The notes: generated from the letters alone by a model not told the origin. Counted from the first letter of the stretch, positions 12,345 through 25,605 are shown. The stretch: 64,000 nt of DNA from Pholiota molesta (GCA_014925825.1 JACGCK010000007.1:248001-312000), one strand, 5' to 3'. Translations and numbers: made by a program.

Positions 12345-15300
12345 CGGGGGGCAGGGATCGGGGTGGTGGTGGTGGTAGGTGAGTGGGTGGGTAGCCTGGG
12401 GGTGGCCGGGGCTCGAGCTCGCCGGGGGGTGGTGCAGGGGAGGTGGTGGATCGAGCAGCCGGACGATGGATTATAAGTGTGCCTCTGCTCACTGCGTCAG
12501 GACACCTGGACCGTTGGGAGGTGTGGTGAGTGGCGGATATCTGTGGAATGAAGCAGCGCAAGCGCGTGGTCAGCGAACTGGTTACAGTTGGCACGATAGG
12601 GCCGTCGTCACAAGGCAAAGCAGTGCGCATCAAATGAAGTGGACGCCCCGGGTGTCGCAGACAGTGGCACGGAACAGAAGGGAGGAGATGGAGACTTACT
12701 GGAAAGATAGAGCGCCGACCGAGACGCAAGCCAATATTATGGATTTACGGGCGGGTGGTGGGCTGCGATCAGGGAGGCGCAGGGAGGAACACCAGGAGGC
12801 CGGATGGATAATAAGGAAAGGGAGATGGTGGTTGAGTGCAAAGGGGGTGATGGGAGGGTGATGCGTGCTCAGGCCACCTCGCCCGTCGTATGCACGAATC
12901 GGATTTCCAGGGCCGCGCACGGTTATCCGGGGTTACCGTTGCGGCGTTGCCAGCTGCAATCCCGTGGCTGCCGCACCTTCTCGATCCCAACCGCCCTTTC
13001 CCATATCTGGCCGACCCATCTCCGGCCGTCTCTGCGCCCAGCCCAACTACACTGGCAAAATACCACCAGGTATGCACCTTCCGACGGTCGCTTTTCACGC
13101 CGTCTCGAGATCCAGCCTCAGTTGCGAGCAAATGATGTGCCTGCGCGTGAGTTTAACTCGCAGCACGCTCCCTCGTCAAGTTTGCGGGCCACGAATCAGT
13201 GATAGGCATGCTCGCAGCTGCGGTTCTCAGCCCTCCAACCTCAACGTTTCCTCCATGCCCGCGCAGGCACAATAAACTTGGAAAATACAAGACAATGCCC
13301 CCAAACACTACACCATCACTGGCACCCGATCGCAACGAGTCGCGGTCGTGCATGTCTATTCGCCTGCCACAATATTTAATTATAGTCGACGCATGATCAC
13401 ATCCCGGTGGCAGCCAGCCATGGACGGATCCACCATCCGCGCGTGTTCTTTTCATACGCGTGTCCTTTTCATGAAGTCTAACCATCTCACCAGAGGCTTT
13501 CTGCCCCTCGGACGTCGAACGAACAATCAATGCACTGCACGCACATCACTGCATCATTCGAGGTTTAACTATAGCCTCGATGCTGTCCACGCCAGTCAGA
13601 ACGCACAGCATTGAAGAACATGGTTAAGATTAACGTTAACAATAAACTTGGTATCGACCACTGAACTTTGGAATAACAATGGGGTCCTAGTGTTATGTGT
13701 GTAATGAATTCAATGTCGATAGCAAGACGCAGCAAAGAAACGCATGCAGCCGAGCTACGAGGCTAGCTCTGAATCTGAAGAAAACCGTGCCACCACTCCC
13801 ACGAAGTCTCCTCCGAACACTTTAATTATTTACGCCCCCTACAGAGCCCGAGCCTCGATCTCAAGCCATGCCAATCTCCCGTCCATCTCTTCTCCCGAAC
13901 ACGACATACGACATGAACATACGTCGGAGTCCAACATCATCATCATCATCATCCCTCTTGATCACGTCTAAAATATGTCCCCAACAGTCGCCAGTTCTCA
14001 TACGATCTACACATTGACACGACAGACAGACGAGACAGATCCTCCACCCCGCAAAAACAATTCAGCAGCATCTTACCAGCCCACGCGCAGAAAAAGACCT
14101 CTATTAAATCTGCTCACGCAACGTGAAATCTTTTAGTGAGGAACCCAAGTTTTCTAGGATCTATGGCACGATAATCTTCCACAAATCTGCGTATATCTCA
14201 TAGTTTGTAAGAGCCTGAAATGATTCCAGTTTGAAAAACTTGAAAATGCAACTTATAAAATCCAAGTCGATGTCTTGATCGCCCCAAAAAGCCTACATAA
14301 GTATCTTCGAGCTCACGCACCCAAAGATTCCGCATGCAACCTCGACCAAAATTCGCCGAGACGTTCCTTCATAAGTCAGAGAAATGGATTGCAACACCGC
14401 AAGGCACCATTGACTCTTTCCTACTCAATACCCATCGCCGCCCCCGGCGCCGCCCGCACCCAGAAGGAATCCGGACCACCGTTACCGGACCCGCACAGCC
14501 CCGGCGCCCAGGATTCCCCGCTGATCAGTGATTCCGATGCGCCCATCACATCCTGGCTCCGCGCGTGGCACGCACGCAGGACAAGTCGCTGATGCGGATG
14601 TCGAGAACCCAGGAGGCTGTCCGGTGGCAGCGCATACGATCATATTTCAATAGTAGGAAGCATCTATGTATCTATGTATCTAGCGTTGGGATCATCGATG
14701 AGTCGTACTGTACTGTAAGTACTGTATTGGTACTGTATGTGGTGAGTACCGACCGTGGTTATCGTGGTCGAGTCAGCGATGCCCATGGGGGCATCGATCC
14801 AACCGCTACGTATGTAGGGGTTGCGCTCCTCGGCTGCTTGGCTCTCGCGGATACCAACGGATAACCATTGGTCAGAGCACGTACGCCAAGCGCGGCGTAT
14901 GTTGAGTCACTGGTAGGCCTCTAAGTCTTGGTGAGTAAGTGGGTCTGTGCAGATCTTACGAAGGGTTTACTTGGGGTCTCAAGCAAGCGAGAATGATCTC
15001 TCTACATACAATCTCTGAGAAACGACATTCCTCACTTACTATGCATTGTCGCCTGCAGATGATCTGGGATGACGGCGCCGCGACACACTGGGATGCGGGC
15101 GCGTGTTTTTCGCCTGTTGGATAACCGAAGCCTCAGCATGATCAACATCAATCGTAATGGGCACTGGGCAGCGCTTCAGGTGGACAGCGCGCGGACGGAA
15201 TCTGGAGGCGGTCGAGTCTTCGCCGTCGAACGGCGGTCTATGCCACAGTATACCTTTGCGTACATGCACATCCCCGCATTTCTGCACACTGCACACTGCA

Positions 15301-15858
15301 GATCCGGTCTTGAGAGGCGCTGACTGACTGACTGGTTGACTGACAAACTCACTGACTGACTGACAAACCAACTAAATGACTGACAGACGCGTGCGTTCAG
15401 ACACATAGGAGGCAGGACAATGACACGAACGGAACGATGGACAGCCCGACGATGGAATGTCGCATCACAGCTGCACAATCAGCCTTACTTGCATTACAGA
15501 ATACAGAGTGGGGAAACAACAGTCAATTACGTAATGGAATGCAACGACCACATACCCATTGGACCTGAAGATGACTGGAAAGATGGAGAAAGAATCTGAG
15601 AGTGAGTAATTACTCCAAGAAAACTCCGAGGCGCGCTGGTGTTCGCGCCTCGACGAAGAATGGGGCCCTTCCCTTATTTCCAGCGCGAATGCCGCCAACT
15701 GATGGGTCGTCATTCCATAGTATACGACTCCACCTTTCTCCACCGGATTATAAAAAGAAAAGTCAATATGGAAACAATCTGAGAGGAGTCAGAAATGACA
15801 GGAAAAGCATCATAACCACGTATACTTATTTGTAAGAATCAATCAGCATTTAGTGGGA
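12345..15858. other. Long gene-poor region upstream of STE12
   Basis: No convincing gene. The first several hundred bases should hold the STE12 promoter and 5' UTR. Simple repeats are present: an (atc)n run near 13938-13958, tactgta-type repeats near 14706-14745, and a degenerate (gact)n tract near 15320-15385. Open frames here lack conserved domains and splice partners. Confidence 0.45.
15320..15385. repeat. Degenerate (gact)n microsatellite
   Basis: Repeated gactgact, gttgactgaca and cactgactgactgaca motifs form a low-complexity tetranucleotide tract. Confidence 0.7.
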
Positions 15859-15866
15859 GTCAGCCG

Positions 15867-16242
15867 AGGACCCCGGAATATACACCAAGAGGCCTGATCT
15901 GAGCTGTTTTGAGGCTGTTTGGGCAAAGATGGTGTGCTGGTGGATGACTTTGACATAAAATCGAGTTGCGCCCAGAAGAGAACATGGGCGCATACATCGA
16001 AAGAAGCTGCAGGCGAAGTTTGGGGGAAAAATACCCAGAAATGCGCTCTACAGGGCCTGCTCTTTGGTTTGGATAAAAATCACACTTTTGGGGGAAGTTT
16101 GGATAAAAATCAACCTTTTTGGCAGAATTTTTTTCTCGAAAAAGGCTCCAAACCATCCAAATGATGTGCAGATAAACTCGGAATTCGTGTGAATTTTTTT
16201 GCCACCAAAGATCAGGCCTCTTGGTGTATATTCCGGGGTCCT
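15867..16242. mobile_element. Non-autonomous TIR element (MITE, hAT-like), 376 bp
   Basis: The ends are perfect 34-bp terminal inverted repeats: 15867-15900 (starts aggaccccggaatatacacc) and 16209-16242, its exact reverse complement. They are flanked by the same 8-bp word, gtcagccg, at 15859-15866 and 16243-16250. An 8-bp target duplication fits hAT-superfamily transposition, although the terminal bases are not the commonest hAT ones. The interior has no transposase frame; it holds a direct repeat of tttggataaaaatca (near 16071 and 16101). Perfect ends and target duplication suggest a fairly recent insertion. A trans-acting transposase would be elsewhere in the genome. Confidence 0.9.
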
Positions 16243-16250
16243 GTCAGCCG

Positions 16251-19200
16251 CTCCGTAGCTTTGTGGAGGAACACACATCCATAACGGCTAGTGATAGGCG
16301 TGTGCACTGCTAAAGATCTATATACGTACAGATTCTGACAGAACGCCTCCGCTGAAATTGTCCTTGTCCTCAAATGGGAAGCTTGCATTATGATGGATAT
16401 TTCCATAATTGCATGGGTCGGTCCTGGTCGGTCTTTACTGCCTGCCTGCCTGAGAGGGCGCTTATGCCGAGATATGTAGCGCCCGTGATGCAGATGCTGT
16501 GCCGACCTTGCTTAACCCGGAGAGATTTCGGTGCATACTATGTAACTTAGAATACACCAGGGATCACACGAGCAATATCCGAAAGGCATAAAGGCATTAC
16601 GGCACTACATCCGTCTCCACGAGTACACCTCGCGCCTATAGCAGCTAGTAGTATAGCTACGGAATGCCACAATTTGATCGCGGGTAATAAATCGCAACTC
16701 CTTCATTCCGTAGCCCACTGACGGCAGTGGGAAGTGGAATTGAAGCTGAAGCTCGAAGACCGGACCTAGCCCTGGATCTTCGGTCCAGTCGCCGCGCTCT
16801 GGCACGCGACCGAGAACAAGAGCCATCGGTGTCGATCAGCCCCGAGCATCGAGCGCTCTGTAAGGATGTTTCTGTAATTAAATAAATACCAAGGCGAAGT
16901 CGTGTTCGCTCCTAGTCATGTCTACCGCCGAACACAGCTTCCGCAGCGCAGTTGTTGCCAGTTGGTGTTGTCGTCGTCGTCGTCGACAGGGTCGTATACG
17001 TAGCTACAGAGATCCGGATTCCTAATACAAGGTTTTTATGTTGTGCCGGATTTGAGTCCGAGAACCGGCGCTAATGTTCAGGCGGAAAGCAGTCGATCGC
17101 CAGGACTCGATGAAGGTTGCTTCTTTTGGTAATAAAAAAAAAGTGTTGCACTCATTTGGCTAATCCCTTGCCTTTTTGGACATAACAACCTGCGATGTGT
17201 TTCATCTGTATATAGCGCAACCATGGAACCGAAATTACAGTCATGAATGAATCGCCGTTGCTAGCCCTTGACACTATATATTATAGCTAGAATAGCTTGG
17301 AAAACCTTGGTCGGTGGAAAGGGTCACAATGAAAATTTTCAGTGTATAACCAGAGTAAACAGAAAAAGAGAAACAACCCTAACTGCTGAAATCTTTACCG
17401 AGGAACAGTTGCACAGATCCGGACATGCCACCAGCAAGTGCACCGATGACATAGCTTTCGCGTTCCGCGCGGAACGCCTAATTGTCGAGAAAATCGTTCT
17501 CGCCGGACGGGATTCGTGATCCAGCTCCGTGCTGATCGTGGCGGACGGGCGTGCGTCCGGACCATGCGGCCCCGGGCGTGCGCGGGAGGCCATACGCCTC
17601 ATTCTTGACAGCGCGTGCATCTGACGTTTTTCGCGATAATAATATCTTCCAGCACTGGTAAGAACTATACGGCAAGGGTTCTTCGACCGTTCTTCGACTA
17701 AGTAATCCCACCGCGTATATTTTTGTGCTTGGGGAAGAGAAGGAAAGATATAGATAGCAAGTGTTTACGAGGGATCGCCAGACGAGGTCATACGGGTGTT
17801 CGTCAATATACTTGTTGTTAAACTTTCCTCTGCACCAGAGTATTCGACTGGATCAGCTTGGTAGCCGTAGATTGCATATATGAGTGCATATTTTTCAAAA
17901 AAGTCTCAACCAAAAAAACATGTCTCAGCAAGTATATGATGACCTGCATTACTCGGACCCATCTACTTCTAATCTCTGGAAGCTGCCGATCCCCAAACAC
18001 CTGCAATCTGTGGCACCGGGAATGAGACGTTATCTCATTATCCGCTTCCTCTCTCACAGTCCGTTGAACTTCAAGATTCTACTGCGACTACATTCTGCTT
18101 ACGGGCCAATCGAAGCGAATCTCTCTCACAGATTAGACAGCTCAAACCTCTCCGACATGTATTCTATTATGTAGCGGCATTGCAAGCGATGTCTTCTTCC
18201 TGAAACAAACAAAAACACCCCAGATTTAACTGACAAGTTGATATCTGCAGTCCATGATCTCCAATCATACGAGGACATGAATAGCAATTCTCGCGACCTT
18301 CGAGGATGAAGTCCTGTTCACATGGGTGATTGTAACGTAAGTATATAAGGCCAAACATCCACGGGCAGTCACGGTGAGATGAGCGCAGGAAGGCGCAGGA
18401 CAGAGAACAGGGTCTTGGCGGATAAGGTTTGCCGTGATGGAAGCAAATGCCAAGGCCACCTCAAGGCCACCTTATCTAAGCGCTTCGAATCTGCAGGCTT
18501 CTCGCACTACATCTTTCGAAGCTTCGTCTTAGAAATTATAATATGAAAGATCGTGGAACGTCAAGTTAGATTTCTATCTCATACCCAGTGTGGCCGCGCA
18601 AAAGGCCGAATTGAGAAGTGCTAGTGTGGCCTCGAAGGTCGACACTGACTGGTAGACCCAGGTGAGTTACTGGTGGTCTTATCTTACACAGAATTTTAGA
18701 ATACCGGATTATTCAAAACGTATCACTGATATTTCCATTCTACGTTAATTCATATGTTAGCACATGCTGCGCACGCCACAATCCTATAATAAGCCCCAAA
18801 GAAGCTTTACTAGAGTTTGTGACTTGGCTGAATATGGGCGCTTAAAGCCTTAAACTGCCACTGCTTGATACGGGTTTAACTTGTGACACATCTCCGCGAA
18901 TTGAGACGAAGTTTGTTTTATTATTAGCTCAGATACGACATGGAGGTGTTTCAATATGCCTCTGCCTTTTGGGATGCAACTAACTGCTCGCGTGATATAC
19001 ATTGCAAGGTCATTTGAACATTCAACCGAATTCAGTATAAACAAAATCCATCTTTTCAAATACACGGGCTGAGATATAAGAGCACTTGTAAGATCTTCAT
19101 CTTTCGTTCTGCTTATAAGTCGATGATAAAATCTCTGGAAAGCCTGCTTGAGCCCATGTTGTGATTATATTAATTTTGATAAGTATCATGACAATGCATC

Positions 19201-20370
19201 TACTAACGACCTCTGCTGTCCGGAACTTTGACGTCCAGAAATTGGATTCGATGAAGAAAATTTGCATGTTCTGCTATAAGAATGTGGCGTCCTTAGCATG
19301 TCAACGTGCGATGCATGTGCAATATCGTTGTGACAGAATATCAGTCATTTTCAATAGTCATGCATCATGCATCATGGTCTGCTAAAGCCTGATATTCCGC
19401 ATGTGATGGTCGACTGAGAGACTACGAATACAAGGACTATCAGTCAGTGATATATTAGTATTCATGTTCACTCCTCGATTCTATGGGGATTTGTCTAGTG
19501 ATTGATCATGGCGTTGCACTGTCCGCATGGACGCAATATGCTTGGTACACCCCAAAGCAGAGTTATTTAAATTAGCGCCCACACACCTTCGCTGTGCATC
19601 AGGCATTTATTTGAAGAATCTATCTGTCACTCTCAACTTTTCAGGAGGTATTCAGTCAGTGCCAAGGACGCTTTTTGAGTCCATTATTGTCCACCTGTCT
19701 GGCTGGTCATCATGCATCAGATGGCTATCGAGGATTCCAAGCACAGCATTGTGGCACAACCTGAGCCACCTTCATCCCAAAACGGCCATGGCGCCCGTCA
19801 TACCCGAGCTTCGAACACCCTGAAATCTCGAGACCTACCCCCATCGCACAACGCGGCGAAATCGATCGCATATAATCACTATGGGCGCGAGCTCATCATG
19901 ATCCCAGTCAGTCCCAGTCAGACCGCCCATTATTGTAGACACCGACCCGATGAATCATGATTGAAATGATAGGTGGGGCAATTTGCGCGCAAGGCTCCAC
20001 GAGGCTTGCTGGACTTGCTGCCAGCTGGAGTTTGAATGGGAGCGAAGTCGTCATGCCGTGGTAGCCATAGGGATGGGGAGATGAATCACCAGGGAAGGGT
20101 TTAGGAATCAGAATAGATTGCTGTCAACGCGCACAGAATAAACAGAACGCTTTTGTAAGTATGTACATTTTGAGATGGGATGGTAATACGGGTTCTGAAC
20201 GAAAGCAATTATATGTATGGATAGTAATTCGGTCCTTAAAAGTTTCACTAAAGTACATCTTAAAAGAAGGAAACCCTGTAGGAAAGTGTAAATTGAGTAA
20301 GTGTTCAAAAAGCGTTAAATACCGATACAGTCGTCAATGCAGGAATACAAGGAATAAAACGTTTAGAAAT
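16251..20370. other. Gene-poor region between the TIR element and the MAPKK gene
   Basis: No gene could be supported over about 4 kb. There is a short gtc-repeat tract at 16970-16985 and generally AT-rich DNA with stop codons in all frames. Open frames of up to about 150 codons near 20161-20625 overlap the end of the MAPKK gene on the other strand and are shadows. Confidence 0.45.
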
Positions 20371-22006
20371 TTAGAAGGTGCTGGTCCACGCCCTGAGGTC
20401 AAAATCAGAGTCCCGAGCCTCGTCCATCCAGCGATATTCCTAATGAGAGGTCACATCAGACACAGAACGAGAAAAATCATTCGCAAAGCCGACGTACCAA
20501 GAGCGTCTTCGGGCTATGTCTCTCATCCGGATCCTTCATCAAACACGCGTCGACGAACTCCTCCGCCTCCTCCGAGAACGACGCGCCCAGCCGCGGCGCC
20601 GGCTCGCGCACAATCTGGTGCATGAGCTCAATGATGCTCATCGACGACATCCCGTCCGCATCAAACGTCGCGTTCTTGCTCATCCGCTTGCTCGCGCGCT
20701 TGCTCATCCGCTTCTGCTGCCGCTTGTTGAACGCGAACGTGGAGTCGCGGTACGTGGGCGTTTTGTCTTTGGCGCCGGGCGAGTGGTCGTCGAGGTCCGA
20801 GTCGAAGTCGGAGCTCTCTTCGCGGAGAGCGTCGAGGTCGGAGGTGTCGTCATCGTCTGACAGGCTTTCAGAGAAGGGGAAGCGCCCGGTGGCGAGTTCG
20901 ATCAGAGATATTCCGAGCGACCATACGTCAGATTTTACGGAATACTCGGCACCTTGGATACGTTCAGGCTATATAAAGAGCATGGTCAGTCCAGCTGACG
21001 CGAGCATAAGCAGAGAAGAACGTACGCTCATGTAAACCGAGGTGCCGACAAAGGTGTTTGCTATGGAATTGATTAATTCACCGGATACTCCAAAATCGCA
21101 CAGCTTGATATCTCCTTCAGAGTTCAGGAGAATGTTTGAAGGCTTTATATCTGGGAATATCGTTTCAGGAAAAATAGATGGTGGGCGAAATGAAAGTGGG
21201 AAGATTGAACGCACCTCGATGAATGATCCGATGGACGTCATAAAGATAGGTTAGTCCCTCCAGCACGGAATTCGCCACCAGACAGACGACGCTGATATTG
21301 ATAGCTCCAATGTTCTTGTAAATCGAATCAAACGATCCTTTGTCCATATACTCCATACATATACAAATATTGGGCTCTGCCAGGAAGGAGCCAAAGCATG
21401 AGATGATGTATTGGGAATGGCAGTCGTGCATAATCTGCAGTTCGCGGAGAATCTGCTTGCGCACGGACGATTTCGCGTCTATCAGAACGATCTGATCGGG
21501 CGGGACGGTATTAGCACATATCTGACTCCAACACCACGGAAAGATATTGGAGACAAAAAATCACTATCACTGACCTTCTTCGCCATCATCGTCCCTGTGG
21601 GAATATGTTCCACTTTTTCTACACTTCCGCCGTTTCCCTGCCCGAGATCCTGGAGCTTCCTGAGGTCCTCGTTCTTGAGACCGAGCCTCTGGACGGCTTT
21701 GGACTGCAGGTCTAGCTTCGCGAGGGTCTTGGACAGCGTCGCGTGCATCGCGCTGCGACGCCCCGTGGCAGGGCTCTCCGCTGGCAATGTCGGGTCCAAT
21801 ACGAATCCCGGTGCAGGCCCGCCCTCCCCTAGAGGCGGTGGTCGTCTCTTGCCGGGCGCTGGCGCTGGCCGCGTCGCTATAGGGTTGACGGCTGCTGGCG
21901 CGGGAGAGCCTTCCTCTTCGACCGGAAGTACGAGAGCCTTGAAGTTGCGCTTTGTGCGCAGCGGCGCAGAGGGGGGTACGTATCCTAGTGCTGGTGTTGC
22001 CATCAT
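20371..22006 (-). CDS. STE7: MAP kinase kinase, Ste7/Fuz7 type
   Basis: Five exons keep frame: 22006-21575, 21491-21215, 21150-21026, 20968-20498 and 20439-20371, giving 457 residues. Kinase landmarks in order: glycine loop 'LGQGNGGSV', ATP-binding Lys in 'MMAKK', 'HRDIKPSN' catalytic loop, 'DFGVSGE', then the MAPKK activation segment '[20 protein letters not shown]' with Ser and Thr at the positions a MAPKKK phosphorylates. The segment most resembles the pheromone-pathway MAPKKs (yeast Ste7, Ustilago Fuz7) rather than Pbs2 or Mkk1. Between kinase subdomains IX and X is an acidic then very basic insertion of about 70 residues (near 20670-20870). The C-terminal exon ends 'DLRAWTSTF', like other MAPKKs. 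It is divergent with the Rpn14 gene and about 8 kb from STE12, its expected downstream effector. Confidence 0.93.
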
Positions 22007-22546
22007 TGGGGAGCGTCGTCGCGTTTGGTTTTTCGGGAATTGGAAAGAATGGAGGTCAAGGCCTGGTCAAGGCTGTCTGTATTTTAAATCATGGCAACCG
22101 TGCGATGAGTCGATTCATTCCCACGTGAAGACGCAAATATTCAATCAGCGTAATGACTTTTATGGACTGTTGCCCCTGAAACGATTCCAAAGAAGACATA
22201 TGTAAACGGCTTGGGGCCCCTCTTGGCTTCTTACTTGTCATGGTCTGTAGTATCTGGAGTGGTGGCGCTGACAGTATAGTTTGTAGAGCAGTAGATATGC
22301 AAAGCCCAAGCAAAGCTCCATCCGCATAAAACGGCTGAGGAAGAATAGTTGGTGATTTGGAGTCTGGACATCGCCGACGAGGTCGCTGCTCGGTAGGCGT
22401 CCTGCCGTCGCAACACAGCCACCCAGGGCAATGCCATGTGTTTCACACAAGCGTAAACAAGCCTACATCAGCGTCTCGTTCTTGCCAAGCGAGTGTTCAC
22501 AACCTTCAACCTTGTATTTTCTCTCTTCGTCAATCGACACATTATC
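22007..22546. promoter_or_regulatory. Divergent promoter region between the MAPKK and RPN14-like genes
   Basis: About 540 bp separate two start codons on opposite strands, so both promoters must lie here. No single recognisable operator or TATA box stands out. Confidence 0.5.
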
Positions 22547-24272
22547 ATGACAACGTCAGCTTTGGCCCTCCCTGTTGTTACCATCCAAAACACGTTTCCT
22601 GAAGTGCTTCAAGAAGTCCAGGAAGGAATTTTACCCCAAGCCAGGCTCTGGGTTTCGTGTTACAAACTTTCCGAAACATCAGTTCATTCAAAGATCTACG
22701 CGGAGCTCGACGACCGAGATCGAAACCTAGTGGTCCTGAAGACAGTCGATGGTGATGTTGAAGTATCAAGGGACGCCGATGGAGTGAGTTCTGTACCGTC
22801 ATGAAATCACCCCTGCAGTCCTTTTCTTTCACTGTACCACATGAGCACACTTTGTTCATCAGACGTTCACGGTATAAATCTCTATTCAGATTGATAGGTG
22901 TGCGAACCTGTGCTATTTCTTCCATTTTTGACTATCCAACTCCGTAAATGCTGAACTCAACGATTCGCACTTCTCGTGTCGAAAGTGGCAACGACGGAAG
23001 TGTTGTACATTTCCATTATTCTTAGTGTTTATCCTTTCAACATCTTTTGCTTGCGGTAATCCTCATCACTCTAATTTATAATATTCAGGATTACAACATC
23101 GCGTGCAAATCACTCGGGATACCTCCGACAAAAGTCCTAACCCCCGTCCAAGAATACAAAGATCAAGAGCGCGCCAACCCCTTACGGGTACGTGGCTCTC
23201 TTCTCTCTTACTCTCCCATTCACACATCAGCCAGCCTCACAGAATTACAGCATTTGATGTCTCACCCGACTCATCGCGCTTCGCCACAGGCTACTTGGAC
23301 GGCTCGATATTTCTCTACCCAACATCGCCTGTCCAGCATCCACACACAGACGCAGTGCGCACCACTATCGACATCACGAACTCGCGCACGACAAGCCGGC
23401 CCCATCTGAGCGGCGTCACCTCGCTCAAGTTCTTTCCTTCCTCGCGGGTCATCCTGTCGACTGGCCTGGACTTCTCGCTGACGATCCTCCCTGCCGAGCT
23501 CCCTGACGCAGGTGCGCCCACCGGCGCGCGGATCGCCCCCGTGCGCACGATGCGCGCCCACACGCGCGCGGTCACGGACACCGCGATCATCGCGCTCGGG
23601 CGGAACATCGTGTCGGCGTCGCTCGACGCCACCGTCAAGCTCTGGGACGTCTCCTCGGGCGAGGTCATCACGTCCCTCCTCGCCAAGGCGGGCGTCTCGT
23701 CGATGAGCCTCGGCGACCGCCTCCCCGCGCCCCCCGACGGCGACGAACCCGTCCCGCCGCCGTCAACGGACGCCCGCGAGCTGCCGGAGACCGCGGCGAA
23801 GGTCGTGTTCTGCGGCCTCGAGAGCGGCGCGTTCGAGCGGTTCGACCTCGGGTTCAAGAAGTCCACGTACACCTCCCCTTCGGGCGGCGCCGCGCTGACC
23901 GCCATCGCGTACTCCGCGGCGCACACGCTCCTCGCCACGGGCTCCGCCGCGGGCACCGTCGCGGTGTACGACACGCGCGCGCTCGGCGCGCCGCTGACGT
24001 CGTTCCGGCGCCTCGACACCAGCATTGCGGATCTGGCGTTCGTGGGCACGCACGGTGGCGGCGCGGGCGTGGGCCTCGCGGTGGCGACGGCGGACGGGCT
24101 CCCGTACGTGGCGAGCGTCGTCCCGGAGGGCCCGGCGGTGGCCGCGGAGCTCGTGGGCGTGGACTGCGATCCGGTGCGCAAGGTCGCGGTAAGGCTGGAG
24201 GGGAACCGGACGGATGTGTGGAGCGCGAGCGATGATGGGATCGTGAGGCGGTATGTGTTTGGAGGGAAATAA
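22547..24272 (+). CDS. RPN14: WD40 proteasome-assembly factor, Rpn14/PAAF1 type
   Basis: Exon 1 is 22547-22783, exon 2 begins at 22819, exon 3 is 23089-23187, and the long last exon is 23235-24272. The end of exon 2 is unclear; donors at 22834 or 22900 keep the frame. The N terminus ('QARLWVSCYK...IYAELD') and repeats such as 'SLKFFPSSRVILSTGLDFS' and 'DTAIIALGRNIVSASLDATV' followed by 'KLWDV' match PAAF1/Rpn14. That family binds Rpt ATPases and chaperones assembly of the 19S proteasome base in the cytosol. At least five WD-like blades can be followed to the C-terminal 'WSASDDGIVRRYVF'. The coding DNA of the last exon is very GC-rich. Confidence 0.8.
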
Positions 24273-25605
24273 TATGGCACGGGCAGAGATGAAAGTGAAT
24301 GTGTAAGGCAGTATCTACTATTCAACGTGAATGTATGAGTATTGGAAGTCGAATGCAGGGGTGCCTGTGGACGCGGTAAGCAGCCTTGGATCTAATTCAT
24401 CCGCGCTCAACAGCGTTCGCGGCTCAACGCATGTTCTATTATTCAATTCGTGTCTTGCGCAATGTCGCTATGGCGTTCAGTTCATTCACAGGAATTATTC
24501 AAATGGTCAAAATTGACCGTCAAATGTGCATCTCATTCCGTGCTCGTCCCAAAGGGGCAGTGAACAGGTCAATCAAACGTTCAACGTTCGTTAAGGCTAA
24601 AAATAAGCGCAGGCGCCAATGGGTATCTCGCACATGCCCCCCTGGAATTCCCATCCGCTGCACAACTATGTACAGAAGATGTCTGCGCCAACGGTTCATG
24701 CTCCTTCCGCAATTCCGAATTGGTCGTCCATGTCGTGTCCATTCGGAGCCTTTTTATAACTCTCAAAAGCGTCGTTCTCTCTCTCTACAGTCCCTACCAC
24801 GGTCTCTGTCAATGAGTCGGTCACTCCATATTCAGAGTACTGTTGATTATTTGTTCTTGAATTCAACCTTTGAAGGTGTGAGCGTTCAACGTTCAACGTT
24901 CAGCAATCTCGTTGTCTTCCCCATCTTTTTGCTATCAACCGGTTCCATTCCTAGCGCAAGAGTTAATTCCACCTTCGGACTCTTCCGCCGCATAATCGCT
25001 CTCGAACCCAGGTTCATCGACCCGTTCTAGCTGCGCCATCAGGAGAAATTCGACTCCGAACGCCTAAAACGACCTCCTTCTAAACAAAAACGGCCTCCCC
25101 CCCTTTTTTTATCTTCAAACCATGTTCTCTAAATACTGTGGAAAGAGAGCATATTTCAATGTCCGCGACCATTCATCTCACAGCTCGCCCCAACTCCATC
25201 CTTATTAGGATGTATTCTTGTCGTCCCATCAATTTTTATTACTTTGCATACCAATGTACACGAAGAAAGTATACTTAGTACCTCATCTGAATTTTCAAAT
25301 TGTTGATAAAAGCTATCCAATTGCCTCAAAGATCGATCAGAATCTCCCTGCCTCGTTTTAATCTTTCGCTAAGTATCAAAGCGCTGTGCAGACCCCAGTA
25401 ACGACCATCTATGATCTGATCGTTCACGGGCATGAAGTTCCGACTTCATGAAATTCCGATTTGAACGTAACTCTAGAACGAGGCCTGTAGTCTCCTGTAG
25501 TATAAAGAGGGACTGTGGCGAGGACTTCTCCTTCACTAAATCAGCCGGTCTGATTTATCCACCACCTACAGGACTGGCTCCTACATCCTCCATTAACGAC
25601 ACATC
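24273..25605. other. Intergenic; no gene supported
   Basis: A 214-codon open frame (24386-25030) lies here but shows no domain, no splice partners and odd composition, so it is not called. Short ttcaacgttc words recur near 24573-24590 and 24885-24903. The last part is the promoter of the secreted-protein gene. Confidence 0.4.
25501..25506 (+). promoter_or_regulatory. TATA box of the DUF7888-like secreted-protein gene
   Basis: A clear TATAAA stands 105 bases before the ATG at 25606, a normal distance for a fungal core promoter with a short 5' UTR. Confidence 0.55.

Noticed and set aside
11683..12729. 348-codon minus-strand frame overlapping STE12 exon 1
   Set aside because: It is another frame of the same GC-rich region; the STE12 frame carries the conserved domain and correct splice phases.
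16605..16826. 73-codon minus-strand frame beside the TIR element
   Set aside because: No transposase or other domain; it lies outside the target-site duplications, so it is not part of the element.
24386..25030. 214-codon open frame on the plus strand
   Set aside because: No domain, no conserved motif, unusual composition and no TATA or splice context; chance open frames of this size occur in intergenic DNA.
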